From Amycolatopsis circi (GTDB taxonomy: Bacteria > Actinomycetota > Actinomycetes > Mycobacteriales > Pseudonocardiaceae), in NCBI RefSeq assembly GCF_003385235.1, contig NZ_PQIA01000043.1:1-62343 (forward strand): a DNA stretch of 62,343 nucleotides. The letters run 5' to 3'. The notes beneath the pieces were generated by a model. That model did not search any database. It was not told the origin of the DNA and saw only the letters and a list, made by a program, of their open reading frames with translations. Of the stretch, positions 23,579 to 31,386 are shown in pieces. Within the stretch, counting starts at the first letter, position 1, and every line of letters begins with the position of its first letter. The position numbers and the translations under genes were made by a program.

Positions 23579-24718
23579 ATGCGGATCGACTTCCAGGCGT
23601 CGCGGCGTTCCACCGTCGGCGCGGAATGGGAACTCGCGCTGGTGGACCGGCGCAGCGGCGAATTGCGGTCGGTCGCGGAGGAACTGCTCGCCGCGGTCTG
23701 CCCGGAGGGGAAGGCCGAGCATCCCCGGATCAAACAGGAACTGCTGCTCAACACGGTCGAGGTGGTCAGCGGCGTCTGCCGCACGGTCGGCGAGGTGAAA
23801 CACGACCTCGCCGAGGCGCTCGACGAGGTCCACCAGGTCACCGACCCGCTGGGCGTCGAGCTGTTCTCCGCCGGATCGCACCCGTTTTCCTCGTGGTACC
23901 GCCAGAAGGTGACCGACAAGGAGCGCTACGCCAAGCTGATCGACCGCACCCAGTGGTGGGGCAGGCAGATGCTGATCTACGGCGTGCACGTCCACGTCGG
24001 GCTCGACCACCGGGACAAGGTGCTGCCGGTCCTGGACGGGCTGCTGCGCTACGCGCCGCACCTGCAGGCGCTGTCCGCGTCGTCGCCGTACTGGTCCGGC
24101 GAGGACACCGGGTACGCCTCGAACCGGGCGCTGATGTTCCAGCAGCTGCCGACCGCCGGGCTGCCGTTCCAGTTCCGCGAGTGGGCGGAGCTGGAGGGTT
24201 ACGTCGAGGACATGTTCACCACCGGCGTGATCGACCACTTTTCCGAGATCCGCTGGGACATCCGCCCTGCCCCGCATTTCGGCACCATCGAAATGCGCGT
24301 GTGCGACGGACTGCCGACGCTGCAGGAAGTCGGCGCGATCTCGGCGCTCACGCAGTGCCTGGTGGACGATTTCAGCGCCCGCCTCGACAAGGGCGAAACG
24401 CTGCCGGTGCTGCCGCCGTGGCACGTCCAGGAGAACAAGTGGCGCGCCGCGCGCTACGGCCTGGACGCGATCGTCATCCTCGACGCCGCCGGTCGCGAAC
24501 GCCTCGTCACCGAAGACCTCGCCGAACTGCTGGACCGGCTGGAACCGGTCGCGCGGCGGCTGGACTGCGTCCGCGAACTGCGCGATGTCGAGAACATTCT
24601 CCGGGTCGGCGCGAGCTATCAGCGGCAGCGGGCGGTCGCGAAGCAGTACAACGGATCTTTGAAGGCCGTGGTCGCCGCGCTGGTCACCGAGATGCGCGAC
24701 GGCGTCCCGCACGCTTAG
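23579..24718 (+). CDS. Carboxylate-amine ligase, glutamate-cysteine ligase 2 (YbdK) family
   Basis: The 379-residue ATP-dependent ligase has STVGAEWELALVD at the N-terminus, a metal-binding IKQELLLNTVEVVSGVC, the family triad HVHVGLDHRDK, LSASSPYWSGEDTGYASNR and RPAPHFGTIEMRVCDGLPT. Length equals that of YbdK-type enzymes, which have weak gamma-glutamylcysteine ligase activity in vitro. The M. tuberculosis relative is Rv0433. Because mycothiol makers do not need glutathione, the true substrate here is open. It is in one transcription unit with the two genes before and probably the DUF1905 gene after. Confidence 0.88.
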   Translation: MRIDFQASRRSTVGAEWELALVDRRSGELRSVAEELLAAVCPEGKAEHPRIKQELLLNTVEVVSGVCRTVGEVKHDLAEALDEVHQVTDPLGVELFSAGSHPFSSWYRQKVTDKERYAKLIDRTQWWGRQMLIYGVHVHVGLDHRDKVLPVLDGLLRYAPHLQALSASSPYWSGEDTGYASNRALMFQQLPTAGLPFQFREWAELEGYVEDMFTTGVIDHFSEIRWDIRPAPHFGTIEMRVCDGLPTLQEVGAISALTQCLVDDFSARLDKGETLPVLPPWHVQENKWRAARYGLDAIVILDAAGRERLVTEDLAELLDRLEPVARRLDCVRELRDVENILRVGASYQRQRAVAKQYNGSLKAVVAALVTEMRDGVPHA

Positions 24719-24742
24719 CTGCGTTTGGCTTAGGAGGCAGCG

Positions 24743-25198
24743 ATGTCGCATACGTTCAGCACGCTCGTCGAACTCAACGGCAAAACCGCCACCGGCTTCC
24801 GGGTCCCGGCCGAGGTCGTCGAGGCGCTCGACCAGGGACGACGGCCGAAGGTCAAGGTGACTGTCGGCCCGCACACCTACCGGAGCACGGTCGCGGTCTA
24901 CTCCGGCGAGTTCATGCTGCCGCTCAGCGCGGCGAACCGGGAGGCGGCCGGGGTCGCCGCCGGGGAGACGGTCGAGGTCACGCTCGAAGCCGATCTCGCC
25001 GAGCGGACGGTCGAGATGCCGGACGATCTGGCCGCCGCGCTGGCTGACCGGAAGGGCGCGCGGGCCGCGTTCGACAAGCTTTCCTTTACCGCACAACGGG
25101 AACGCGCCGAAGCCGTCACCTCGGCCAAGCGCGCCGAGACCCGGGAGCGCCGGATCGCGAAGATCGTCGCCGAATTGGCCGGGGACGGGCTCGCCTAG
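24743..25198 (+). CDS. DUF1905/YdeI-OmpD-associated family protein
   Basis: The 151-residue protein has the N-terminal DUF1905 beta-barrel (FSTLVELNGKTATGFRVPAEVVEALDQGRRPKVKVTVG) followed by the helical YdeI/OmdA-type tail (FDKLSFTAQRERAEAVTSAKRAETRERRI). Family members are small cytoplasmic proteins of unclear biochemical role. GGAGG precedes the ATG by 7 nt. The stop shares its bases with the stop of the convergent TetR gene (both within CTAG at 25195-25198). Confidence 0.83.
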   Translation: MSHTFSTLVELNGKTATGFRVPAEVVEALDQGRRPKVKVTVGPHTYRSTVAVYSGEFMLPLSAANREAAGVAAGETVEVTLEADLAERTVEMPDDLAAALADRKGARAAFDKLSFTAQRERAEAVTSAKRAETRERRIAKIVAELAGDGLA

Positions 25199-25761
25199 CC
25201 GACGGCCAGACCGGGTTTGCCGAAGCCGCCGAGCACGGTGTCGACGACGCGGGTCGCCAGCGTGTCCGGGTCGGCGGAGTCCTGGTCCTGCGCCGCTTCG
25301 TGGATGAGCGCGCAGTACACGCGACGCGCCCAGACCAGGTCGACGCCGGGGCGCAGGGTGCCGGTTTCCTCCAGCCGATGGAAGAAGACGTCGCACTGGG
25401 CGAGCACGTCCGGGGTCATGACGCCTTCCTCCTGCGGGTGCGCATTCATCGCGAACCCCCACCGGAGCTTGACGCTCAGCACCTTCGCGGTCACCTGGTA
25501 AAGCGCGACCAGCGGCGGCGTGACGTCGGGCCGGACGCTGGCGAGCGCGTCGTGGAACTGCTGCGTCGCCCAGAGGGTCATCTCGTCCACCAGCGCGTCC
25601 CGGCTGGCGAACCGGCGGTGCACCGTTGTCCGCGAGACGCCCGCGGCCTCGGCGATCTGCTCCATGGTCGCCGCCGGGTTGTCGCTGAGCACACGTTCGG
25701 CGGCCTCGAGGATCGCCTGGGCCGTCCGTTCCGAGTCCGCGCGCTGGGCCCGTTTCTCCAT
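25195..25761 (-). CDS. TetR-family transcriptional regulator
   Basis: The 188-residue repressor has an N-terminal HTH (RTAQAILEAAERVLSDNPAATMEQIAEAAGVSRTTVHRRFASRDALV) and a helical ligand domain with FAMNAHPQEEGVMTP. The start ATG 25761 is chosen because the HTH begins 12 residues in. A -10-like TAAACT (25769-25774, minus) ends 7 nt before it, suggesting a leaderless message. Longer in-frame starts would run into the divergent SDR gene. It is divergent from that SDR, with a palindromic site between, so the SDR is its likely target. The 3' end overlaps the convergent DUF1905 gene. Confidence 0.9.
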   Translation of the reverse strand: MEKRAQRADSERTAQAILEAAERVLSDNPAATMEQIAEAAGVSRTTVHRRFASRDALVDEMTLWATQQFHDALASVRPDVTPPLVALYQVTAKVLSVKLRWGFAMNAHPQEEGVMTPDVLAQCDVFFHRLEETGTLRPGVDLVWARRVYCALIHEAAQDQDSADPDTLATRVVDTVLGGFGKPGLAVG

Positions 25762-25798
25762 GGTGCTCAGTTTACGCCATGGTTGCCACTCGGTTCTT

Positions 25799-25822
25799 AG
25801 TTGCGTCATCAGTGTTGCAACT
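25799..25822. promoter_or_regulatory. Candidate TetR operator between the TetR and SDR genes
   Basis: AGTTGC (25799-25804) and GCAACT (25817-25822) are inverted arms around 12 bp. The site lies in the promoter of the SDR gene, overlapping TTGCGT (25801-25806) and just before TAGCTT (25825-25830), which could be its -35 and -10. Binding there would block SDR transcription. Confidence 0.5.
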
Positions 25823-25867
25823 GCTAGCTTAAGTGCATCGAACTTGACACGACTTTGGGGGTTTTCG

Positions 25868-26656
25868 ATGGACATGCAGCTGACTGTCAAGACCGCAGTG
25901 GTCACCGGAGCGAGCCGGGGAATCGGCCTGGCGACGGTCTCCTCGCTGATCGGCGAAGGGATGCGAGTGGTGGCCGCGGCCCGGACGATCACGCCGGAAC
26001 TGAAGGAAACCGGCGCGGTGCCCGTCTCCGTGGACCTCTCCACGCCGGACGGTCCCGGCCGCTTGATCGAACAGGCCGTCGCTGAACTAGGCGGCTTGGA
26101 CGTCCTGGTGAACAACGTCGGCGGCGGCGACAGCAGCGAGGGGCAGGCTGCCGGTTTCTTGTCGCTGACCGATCAGCAGTGGACAGAGATGGTGGAACTG
26201 AATTTCCTCGCTGCAGTCCGGGCTTCTCGCGCCGCGCTGCCGCATCTGGTCGAAAGCCGGGGTGCGATCGTCACGGTGTCTTCCAACGGCGCGCGGATCC
26301 CGCAGTCGGGTCCGATCGCTTACACCAGCGCGAAAGCCGCGCTGACCGCCTTCGGGAAGGCGCTAGCGGAAGAGTTCGGACCGCAGGGCGTACGGGTCAA
26401 CACGGTCTCGCCCGGGCCAGTTCGTACCGCGATGTGGGAAGGCCCGGACAGCTACGGTGCCGAACTGGCGTCCTCGATGGGACTGTCGCAAGGGGATTTG
26501 CTGGCCACGCTCCCGGCGGGCGCCGGGATGCTGACCGGCCGGTTTGTCGAACCGGAGGAGGTCGCCACGCTCATTACGTATCTCGCGTCGCCGCTGGCCG
26601 CGAGCGTTACCGGGGCGGACTATCTCGTCGATGCCGGGGCAGTGAAGACCGTGTGA
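25868..26656 (+). CDS. Short-chain dehydrogenase/reductase
   Basis: The 262-residue classical SDR has TGASRGIG (residues 14-21) for NAD(P) binding, NNVGGGD, and the catalytic Ser, Tyr and Lys in VSSNGARIPQSGPIAYTSAKAAL, followed by SPGPVRTAMW and a C-terminal GADYLVDAGAVKTV. An Ala-Ala-Arg after the second strand (VVAAARTI) favours NADP(H). The substrate is unknown. The gene is divergent from a TetR regulator and is its probable target. This resembles inducible detoxification or carbonyl-reduction pairs. Confidence 0.88.
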   Translation: MDMQLTVKTAVVTGASRGIGLATVSSLIGEGMRVVAAARTITPELKETGAVPVSVDLSTPDGPGRLIEQAVAELGGLDVLVNNVGGGDSSEGQAAGFLSLTDQQWTEMVELNFLAAVRASRAALPHLVESRGAIVTVSSNGARIPQSGPIAYTSAKAALTAFGKALAEEFGPQGVRVNTVSPGPVRTAMWEGPDSYGAELASSMGLSQGDLLATLPAGAGMLTGRFVEPEEVATLITYLASPLAASVTGADYLVDAGAVKTV

Positions 26657-26690
26657 TTGCGCCGGGATCCCGCGGGCTGGTGCGGGCTGG

Positions 26691-26745
26691 TGCGTCGAGG
26701 TCGCCGACCTGGCTGCGCAGTTCGCGGTCGGCCATAATCGTCGGG
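26691..26745 (-). pseudogene. Decayed copy of the NYN-domain tail
   Basis: Read on the minus strand, 26735-26691 gives MADRELRSQVGDLDA. The intact Nudix-NYN protein encoded next door contains TADRELRGRVGDLGA near its C-terminus, so 12 of 15 residues match. Upstream, GATCCCGACGAT matches its PDD with a short deletion before the reading frame resumes. The fragment ends without the last 12 or so residues. It fills most of the gap between the SDR gene and the NYN gene and looks like a leftover of recombination or tandem duplication. Confidence 0.55.
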
Positions 26746-26786
26746 ATCGCTACCGCGTGGCGGCGGAGCGATCAACCGCGTAACGC

Positions 26787-27647
26787 TTAGCTGCCAAGTT
26801 CCCGCAACAGGGTCCCCGGACCGAGCACCCGCGCACCGAGATCACCCACCCGGCCACGTAACTCGCGATCAGCCGTCACCACCACAACGTGATCGTCCGG
26901 ACGTTGGCGGGCTGCGGCAGTCACCTCGACGATCTTCGAATCGCCGTCGGTCTCCGCCGCGACGACCTCGACTCCCGGGATCGGCTCCACTCCCCTGGCC
27001 TTGCCCTCGACCACCAGCACCACCCGAGGCCACCAGGACCACGCCGGGCCCGCGCCGATGCCCGCTACGTCGTCGCGCAGGCCGTGTTCGACGGGGGCGG
27101 TCAGCTGGTCGCGCAACCGTTCCGCGGCGCCGCGACGGTCGCGCCACCAGCCGTCCGGACGGGAGCCCATCACGTTCGCCGCGTCGACCACCAGGACCAG
27201 TTCCCGGCCCAGTTGCTCGCGCAGCACCGGCCAGGCGGCGGCGAAATCGCGATGGAGGTCAAGCGCGGCCACCTCATCCGGCGGGACCCAGCGCATCTCG
27301 GCGCTTTCCTCGTTCGCGACCTGGGCTTGCAACGCACTGTCGGCCAAGCCGAGCACGGTCGTGTACTGCCACTCGCCGTGGTCCAGCACCGACGCGGACA
27401 TCGCACGGAACGCGGACGAAGGAATTGCGGCTTCTTCCCACGCTTCCCGAGCGGCAGCCTCGTGCACGGTCTCGCCGACCTCGAGCGCGCCGCCAGGCAG
27501 GGCCCAGGTGCCGCCGTTGTGCACCCACCACGCACGCCGCTGCAACAGCACGCCGCGACGGGGATCGCACAACAACAACCCGGCCGCGCCGAACGCGCCC
27601 CAGTGCTGCCTGCCGCAAGAACACCGCACGAAACGGTTGGCGGTCAT
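26787..27647 (-). CDS. Nudix hydrolase fused to a NYN/PIN-like nuclease domain
   Basis: The 286-residue protein has two parts. Residues 15-145 are a Nudix hydrolase, with the box Gly53-x5-Glu59-x7-Arg67-Glu68-x2-Glu71-Glu72, and a CSCGRQHWG cysteine segment in front. Residues about 150-286 are a NYN/PIN-like domain: LVLVVDAANVMGSRPDGWWRDR with an acidic residue at the strand end, DGDSKIVEV and VVVVTADRELRGRV. Nudix enzymes hydrolyse nucleoside diphosphate-X compounds, and NYN domains are RNases. A joint role in RNA or nucleotide clean-up is inferred. ATG 27647 follows GCAGGG. A GTG 9 bp upstream is possible. Confidence 0.83.
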   Translation of the reverse strand: MTANRFVRCSCGRQHWGAFGAAGLLLCDPRRGVLLQRRAWWVHNGGTWALPGGALEVGETVHEAAAREAWEEAAIPSSAFRAMSASVLDHGEWQYTTVLGLADSALQAQVANEESAEMRWVPPDEVAALDLHRDFAAAWPVLREQLGRELVLVVDAANVMGSRPDGWWRDRRGAAERLRDQLTAPVEHGLRDDVAGIGAGPAWSWWPRVVLVVEGKARGVEPIPGVEVVAAETDGDSKIVEVTAAARQRPDDHVVVVTADRELRGRVGDLGARVLGPGTLLRELGS

Positions 27648-27681
27648 CGGCGTCACCCTGCCCAGCCTTCCACAGAACTTT

Positions 27682-27707
27682 GTGAGTGCCTATGCCGGTC
27701 AGAACCC
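27682..27707. repeat. Half palindrome of family B (degenerate)
   Basis: GTGAGTGCCTATGCCGGTCA, followed by GAACCC, matches the left arm and centre of the perfect palindrome at 49717-49756 (GTGAGTGTTTATGCCGGTTA). The right arm is missing or eroded. It lies upstream of the Nudix-NYN gene, directly at the start of the degenerate tandem array. Confidence 0.6.
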
Positions 27708-27710
27708 GAA

Positions 27711-28345
27711 GACCGCTCCAGCGAGAGCGGCAAGCCCCGAACCTCGTGCGCGGCGAAGCCGGTGAGGACCGGAATCAACAGCGCGGCGACGCACCCATCG
27801 CCAACGCCCCTTGCGCCCCCGACCTCACCGGCAAGAGCACCCGGCAACGAGCCGAGCGCCGACCGAAACCAACAGCCGCAAGCACCCGCCGATTCCCACG
27901 ACCGCCCCATCACGACCACTCCAGCGAAAACGCCAAGCCACCAACCAGCACAGCGAAACTCAAATCAGCGGTCGCAAGCACCCACCGCCGCCACACCGCG
28001 ACCACTCCGGCAAGAACCGCAGGCCACCCGCGGCCTAGCGAGAACCGGACTCAGCAGTCGCAACTACGCCCCGACCTCGAACATCCCCGCACCACGACCG
28101 CTCCGGCAAGAACACCGGTCCAGGGACAACCGAAACCAAACCAACAGCCGCAAGCACGCGCCGCCCCCAACACCCCCGCGCCACGACCGCCACAGCGAGA
28201 ACCGCAGGCCACCACCCGGCCCAGCGAAACCGAAACCAGCAGCCGCGAGCACACGCCGATCCCAACGCCCTCGCACCAAGACCACTCCGGCACGAACGAC
28301 AGGCCGCCAACCGGCTCAGCGACAACCGGGGTCAACACTCCTGAG
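27711..28345. repeat. Degenerate tandem array of about 95-bp units (seven copies)
   Basis: Two motifs alternate along the + strand. A GACCACTCCGGCAAGAAC-like motif begins at 27711, 27821, 27914, 28000, 28096, 28185 and 28280. A GCGAAACCnnAATCAnCAGC-like motif, usually followed by CGCAAGCAC, begins at 27762, 27863, 27953, 28038, 28130, 28224 and 28319. Spacings are 85-110 bp and are not multiples of three, and stops interrupt each frame, so it is not coding. The + strand is markedly poor in G relative to C and A. The array fills the whole gap between the Nudix-NYN and ROK genes. Function unknown. Confidence 0.8.
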
Positions 28346-28348
28346 CGA

Positions 28349-29290
28349 CTACAACGTGTCCATCGCCAAAGCCGCCGCCCCGACGATCGCCGTGTCGTCT
28401 CCGAGGTGTGCAGTCCGGATCCGCGCCAACGGACGATGCCGCGCACCGGTGATCGCCCCGGCGTAGTGCTCTCGGGCCTCGTCCAAAAACAGCGGCGCGG
28501 ATCCCGACACTCCGCCGCCGATCACGATGATTTCCGGGTCGAAGACATCCGCCACCAGCGCGAGTCCCTCGCCCAGCCATTTCGCCAGTTCTGCCATGGC
28601 GCGCAACGCAATCGGGTCGCCGTCGCGAGCCGCGCGGGCCACTCGGCGGCCGGTGACTGAACCTGGATCACCGGCGATTTCGCGTGACAGCACGGTGGAA
28701 CGGCCGGGGTACCTAGCCAGCAGCTCGACCGCGGTCGCAGCAAGCGCTGTGCCGCTGCAGTACCGCTCCCAGCAGCCGTACTTCCCGCACGGGCACGCGC
28801 GGCCGTCGCGCACCACGGTGAGGTGGCCGAGTTCCGGTGCGACTCCATGTGCACCGCGGTAGATCTCGCCGTCCAGCAACAGGCCCGCGCCGATTCCGGT
28901 GCCTAGTGCCACCAGCGCAGCCACTCCGGCTCCGCGCGCGGCGCCGAAGCGGTGTTCGGCGACGACCGCCGAGTTGACGTCGTGCTCCAGCGTCACCGGC
29001 AGGCCGACCCGTTTCGCGATCCGGTCCGCGACGGGCGCATTGCGCCAGGCGAGATGCGGCGCGAACATCACCGAGCGCCGGTCGCGGGTCACGAAACCGG
29101 CGACCGCGAGACCGACCGCGGCGACGTCGTGCCGGTTGCGCAGGTTCTCGACGACCCCGGCGATGGCGTCTTCGAGCGCGTTCTCCTCGCTCGGCGTCCC
29201 GACGCGCGCCGTGTCGAGAAGCGAGCCGCGCTCGTCCACGACGCCGGCTCGCACGCTGGTGCCGCCGACGTCCACCCCTACGGTCAGCAA
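28349..29290 (-). CDS. ROK-family sugar kinase (glucokinase-like)
   Basis: The 313-residue kinase has GVDVGGTSVRAGVVD for phosphate binding, EHDVNSAVVAEH with the catalytic Asp, ALGTGIGAGLLLDG, and the ROK zinc motif in ELGHLTVVRDGRACPCGKYGCWE. It phosphorylates glucose or a related hexose with ATP. Actinobacterial relatives include glucokinases involved in carbon repression. No N-terminal HTH is present, so it is an enzyme and not a ROK repressor. It begins with TTG immediately after the TGA of the upstream gene and must rely on coupling for initiation. It ends 4 bp before the tandem array. Confidence 0.9.
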   Translation of the reverse strand: MLTVGVDVGGTSVRAGVVDERGSLLDTARVGTPSEENALEDAIAGVVENLRNRHDVAAVGLAVAGFVTRDRRSVMFAPHLAWRNAPVADRIAKRVGLPVTLEHDVNSAVVAEHRFGAARGAGVAALVALGTGIGAGLLLDGEIYRGAHGVAPELGHLTVVRDGRACPCGKYGCWERYCSGTALAATAVELLARYPGRSTVLSREIAGDPGSVTGRRVARAARDGDPIALRAMAELAKWLGEGLALVADVFDPEIIVIGGGVSGSAPLFLDEAREHYAGAITGARHRPLARIRTAHLGDDTAIVGAAALAMDTL

Positions 29291-29767
29291 TCAGTTCTCC
29301 CGCTCCGGCTGCCAGTCCGCGCTCTTGCGGACGACGATGTGCTGGACCCGCGACGACGGCTCCGAAGAAGACGTCGCGGCGGCAGCGGGCGGATGCGCGG
29401 CGGGCCGGAACCCGGGCATGTGCACGCCCTCGTCCGGCTCCCAGCGGTCCGCGAGCACCGCCCGCAGCAGCGCGACGAGCTGGGCAGCCTGTTCGAGGAC
29501 CCTGGCCACGAACTCCGGCCGCTCGCCGCGCACGACGGCGACGATCGCACACAGCGGGCACCACCCGCATCCCGAAGTGCTGTCCTCCACACCGGACACA
29601 CCCTCGGCACCCGGTTCCCCCGGGGCGCCGTGCCCGGCGGCCAGCACACCCTCCAGCCATGGAGCGGCGCGTTCGATCACCATCTCGACCAGCAGCCGGA
29701 TCTCCTCGGCCAGCTTCAGGCCGTCCGAAGACCACCCGGCCGACCCCTCGTCGTGCTCTTCGCTCAC
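29291..29767 (-). CDS. Conserved hypothetical protein (Rv2183c-like position)
   Basis: The 158-residue protein is mostly helical: SSDGLKLAEEIRLLVEMVIERAAPWLEG, then a Cys-rich CGWCPLCAIVAVVRGERPEFVARVLEQAAQLVALLRAVLADRW segment and an Ala/Pro/Ser tail. The CxxC-x-C pattern could bind a metal. The GTG start overlaps the ArsA stop (GTGA), so it is translationally coupled. In mycobacteria an uncharacterised gene (Rv2183c) sits beside the ArsA homologue Rv2184c in the same way. Function unknown, with a link to ArsA inferred from the coupling. Confidence 0.78.
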   Translation of the reverse strand: MSEEHDEGSAGWSSDGLKLAEEIRLLVEMVIERAAPWLEGVLAAGHGAPGEPGAEGVSGVEDSTSGCGWCPLCAIVAVVRGERPEFVARVLEQAAQLVALLRAVLADRWEPDEGVHMPGFRPAAHPPAAAATSSSEPSSRVQHIVVRKSADWQPEREN

Positions 29768-30921
29768 CCGGATCCCCGGTTCCCGGCCAGGCTGACCACC
29801 AGGCCGTCGGCGTCGGATTCCGCGCCGGTGATCCGGCACGGGCGCAGTGTCTCGGGCAGGGCGACGAGCCGGCGGAACCCGTCCACGGTGATCGCCAGGT
29901 CGTCGTCCACGCGGGCGAGGTCGACCGCCGAATCCCGGTCCAGCGGGAGCGCGACCCGCAGCCGGAAGCCGTCTCCTTCGGCAGCCACGGACAACAGCGG
30001 TGTGACCGGTTTTCCGTTGCCGGACAAGGGATCCCGGCTGCCGTACAGCTCGCGGGCCAGCTCGGCGAGCGCCGCCGCGCCCACCGGTTCGCTCGCCCGG
30101 TGTTCGACGCGGGCCAGCTCGTCGGGACCGAAACCTGCCTCGGCGAGTTCCGCCAAGACCGCGTCCTGCTGGTCGCGCCGGGTGCGCAGCCACTTCGCCG
30201 CCGAACCGCGCCAGAAGCCGGGCGCGGGCATCAGCCGGTTGGCGATCAGGCCGTCGACCGCGATGCCGCGCAGCGCCAGCGACGTGAGCGTGCGCCGGGC
30301 CTCGGCTACCACCACTCGTTCCGGCGTGAGCACCAGCCGGACAGTCGTCACGCGCGGGTCGGTGAGCAGCTCGCGCAGCGCGTCCAGATGCGCGCCGAGC
30401 TGCCGGACCGACGCCGCGACGCGCCGGTTGCCGAAAACCCGGCCCAGGTAGCCCGACACGGCTTCCGGCAGCGAAAGCAAGCGCAGCGTTTCAGCAGTTG
30501 GACCGCAGTCGACCACGACGGTGTCCCACGGACCCTGCGACGCCAGCCGACGCACCTCGCTCAGCGCGAGCAACTCGTCCACGCCGGGCAGCACGGTCAG
30601 CTCTTCCGCGTCCAGGACGTCCAGACCGGCTCCGGCCAGCACTTTCCGCAGTTCGCCGCGCAGCTCGTGCCAGGTGCGATCAGCCAGCGCCCGGGAATCG
30701 ACCTGCGCCGCCCAGAGACCGGCCGGAGTGCCGTCGCCGCGGATGTCCACTTCGGAGGGTTCGCCCCGCAGGGGCGTGCCGAACGCGTCGGCGAGCGAAT
30801 GCGCCGGATCGGTGGACACGACGAGCGTCTTCCTGCCGCGGCCGGCCAGCGCGGCAGCGGTAGCCGCGGCGAGCGTCGTTTTCCCGACACCCCCCTTGCC
30901 GGTGAACAGCAGGATGCGCAT
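29764..30921 (-). CDS. ArsA/Get3-family ATPase
   Basis: The 385-residue single-domain ATPase has the deviant Walker A KGGVGKTT (residues 9-16), VVSTDPAHSLADAF, TVVVDCGPTAETLRLLSLPE and a C-terminal beta-rich extension typical of bacterial ArsA-like proteins. Arsenite-binding cysteines of true ArsA are not evident, and no ars transporter is nearby, so an arsenite role is unlikely. A client-delivery or regulatory ATPase function is possible. It starts directly after the SRPBCC stop and is coupled to the next gene. The M. tuberculosis counterpart is Rv2184c. Confidence 0.88.
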   Translation of the reverse strand: MRILLFTGKGGVGKTTLAAATAAALAGRGRKTLVVSTDPAHSLADAFGTPLRGEPSEVDIRGDGTPAGLWAAQVDSRALADRTWHELRGELRKVLAGAGLDVLDAEELTVLPGVDELLALSEVRRLASQGPWDTVVVDCGPTAETLRLLSLPEAVSGYLGRVFGNRRVAASVRQLGAHLDALRELLTDPRVTTVRLVLTPERVVVAEARRTLTSLALRGIAVDGLIANRLMPAPGFWRGSAAKWLRTRRDQQDAVLAELAEAGFGPDELARVEHRASEPVGAAALAELARELYGSRDPLSGNGKPVTPLLSVAAEGDGFRLRVALPLDRDSAVDLARVDDDLAITVDGFRRLVALPETLRPCRITGAESDADGLVVSLAGNRGSG

Positions 30922-31359
30922 CTAGCCCTCGGCCCTGCGCTTGAGCTCCTTGAGCGCGGTGTCCATGACCATCTTCTCCGCCTTGCGCCGCAGCAGCCCG
31001 ATCATCGGCAGCGCCAGCTCGACCGACAGCGTGTAGGTGACGCGGGTGCGCCCGCCGCCGAGCGGCTCGAGCGCGTACCGGCCGTTCTGCGCCTTCTGCA
31101 TCTGGCCCTTGACCAGGTGCCAGCTGACGCCGAGACCGGAATCGTCCCAGTCGTACTCGAGCGTGTACACGTCCTTGATCGGCCCGGCGTCGAGGGTGAG
31201 CTTCACCTGCTTCGCCCGGCCCGCGTCGTCGGTCGCGAGCACCTCGGTCTCGCGGACCGCCTTGGTCCACTCCGGGTACGCGGGGAAATCGGAGATCACC
31301 GACATCACCCGTGCGGGCTCGGCGTCGACCTCGATGGACTGCGTGGACTGCTCGGCCAT
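30922..31359 (-). CDS. SRPBCC-family protein (Rv2185c-like)
   Basis: The 145-residue START/Bet v1-like protein reads IEVDAEPARVMSVISDFPAYPEWTKAV at the N-terminus, with VSWHLVKGQMQKAQNGRYAL in the core and a long C-terminal helix (MIGLLRRKAEKMVMDTALKELKRRAEG). Such proteins bind lipids or polyketides in a hydrophobic cavity. Adjacency to ArsA is conserved in mycobacteria. A -10-like TACGCT ends 7 nt before the ATG, suggesting that a leaderless transcript for the SRPBCC-ArsA-158aa-ROK group starts here. Confidence 0.86.
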   Translation of the reverse strand: MAEQSTQSIEVDAEPARVMSVISDFPAYPEWTKAVRETEVLATDDAGRAKQVKLTLDAGPIKDVYTLEYDWDDSGLGVSWHLVKGQMQKAQNGRYALEPLGGGRTRVTYTLSVELALPMIGLLRRKAEKMVMDTALKELKRRAEG

Positions 31360-31386
31360 GGGAGGAAGCGTAGCCGGACAGCGCAG

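Noticed and set aside
25762..26115. N-terminal extension of the TetR protein
   Set aside because: It overlaps the divergent SDR gene and its promoter. The HTH begins at the expected distance from ATG 25761.
27711..28345. CRISPR array
   Set aside because: Units are degenerate, of uneven length (85-110 bp) and contain no identical 25-40 bp repeats with unique spacers. No cas genes are near.
26889..28466. Long plus-strand frames over the Nudix gene and tandem array (525 and 324 codons)
   Set aside because: They are low-complexity Pro/Arg/Thr frames produced by G-poor repeats and antisense to a real gene, with no ribosome binding site or family.
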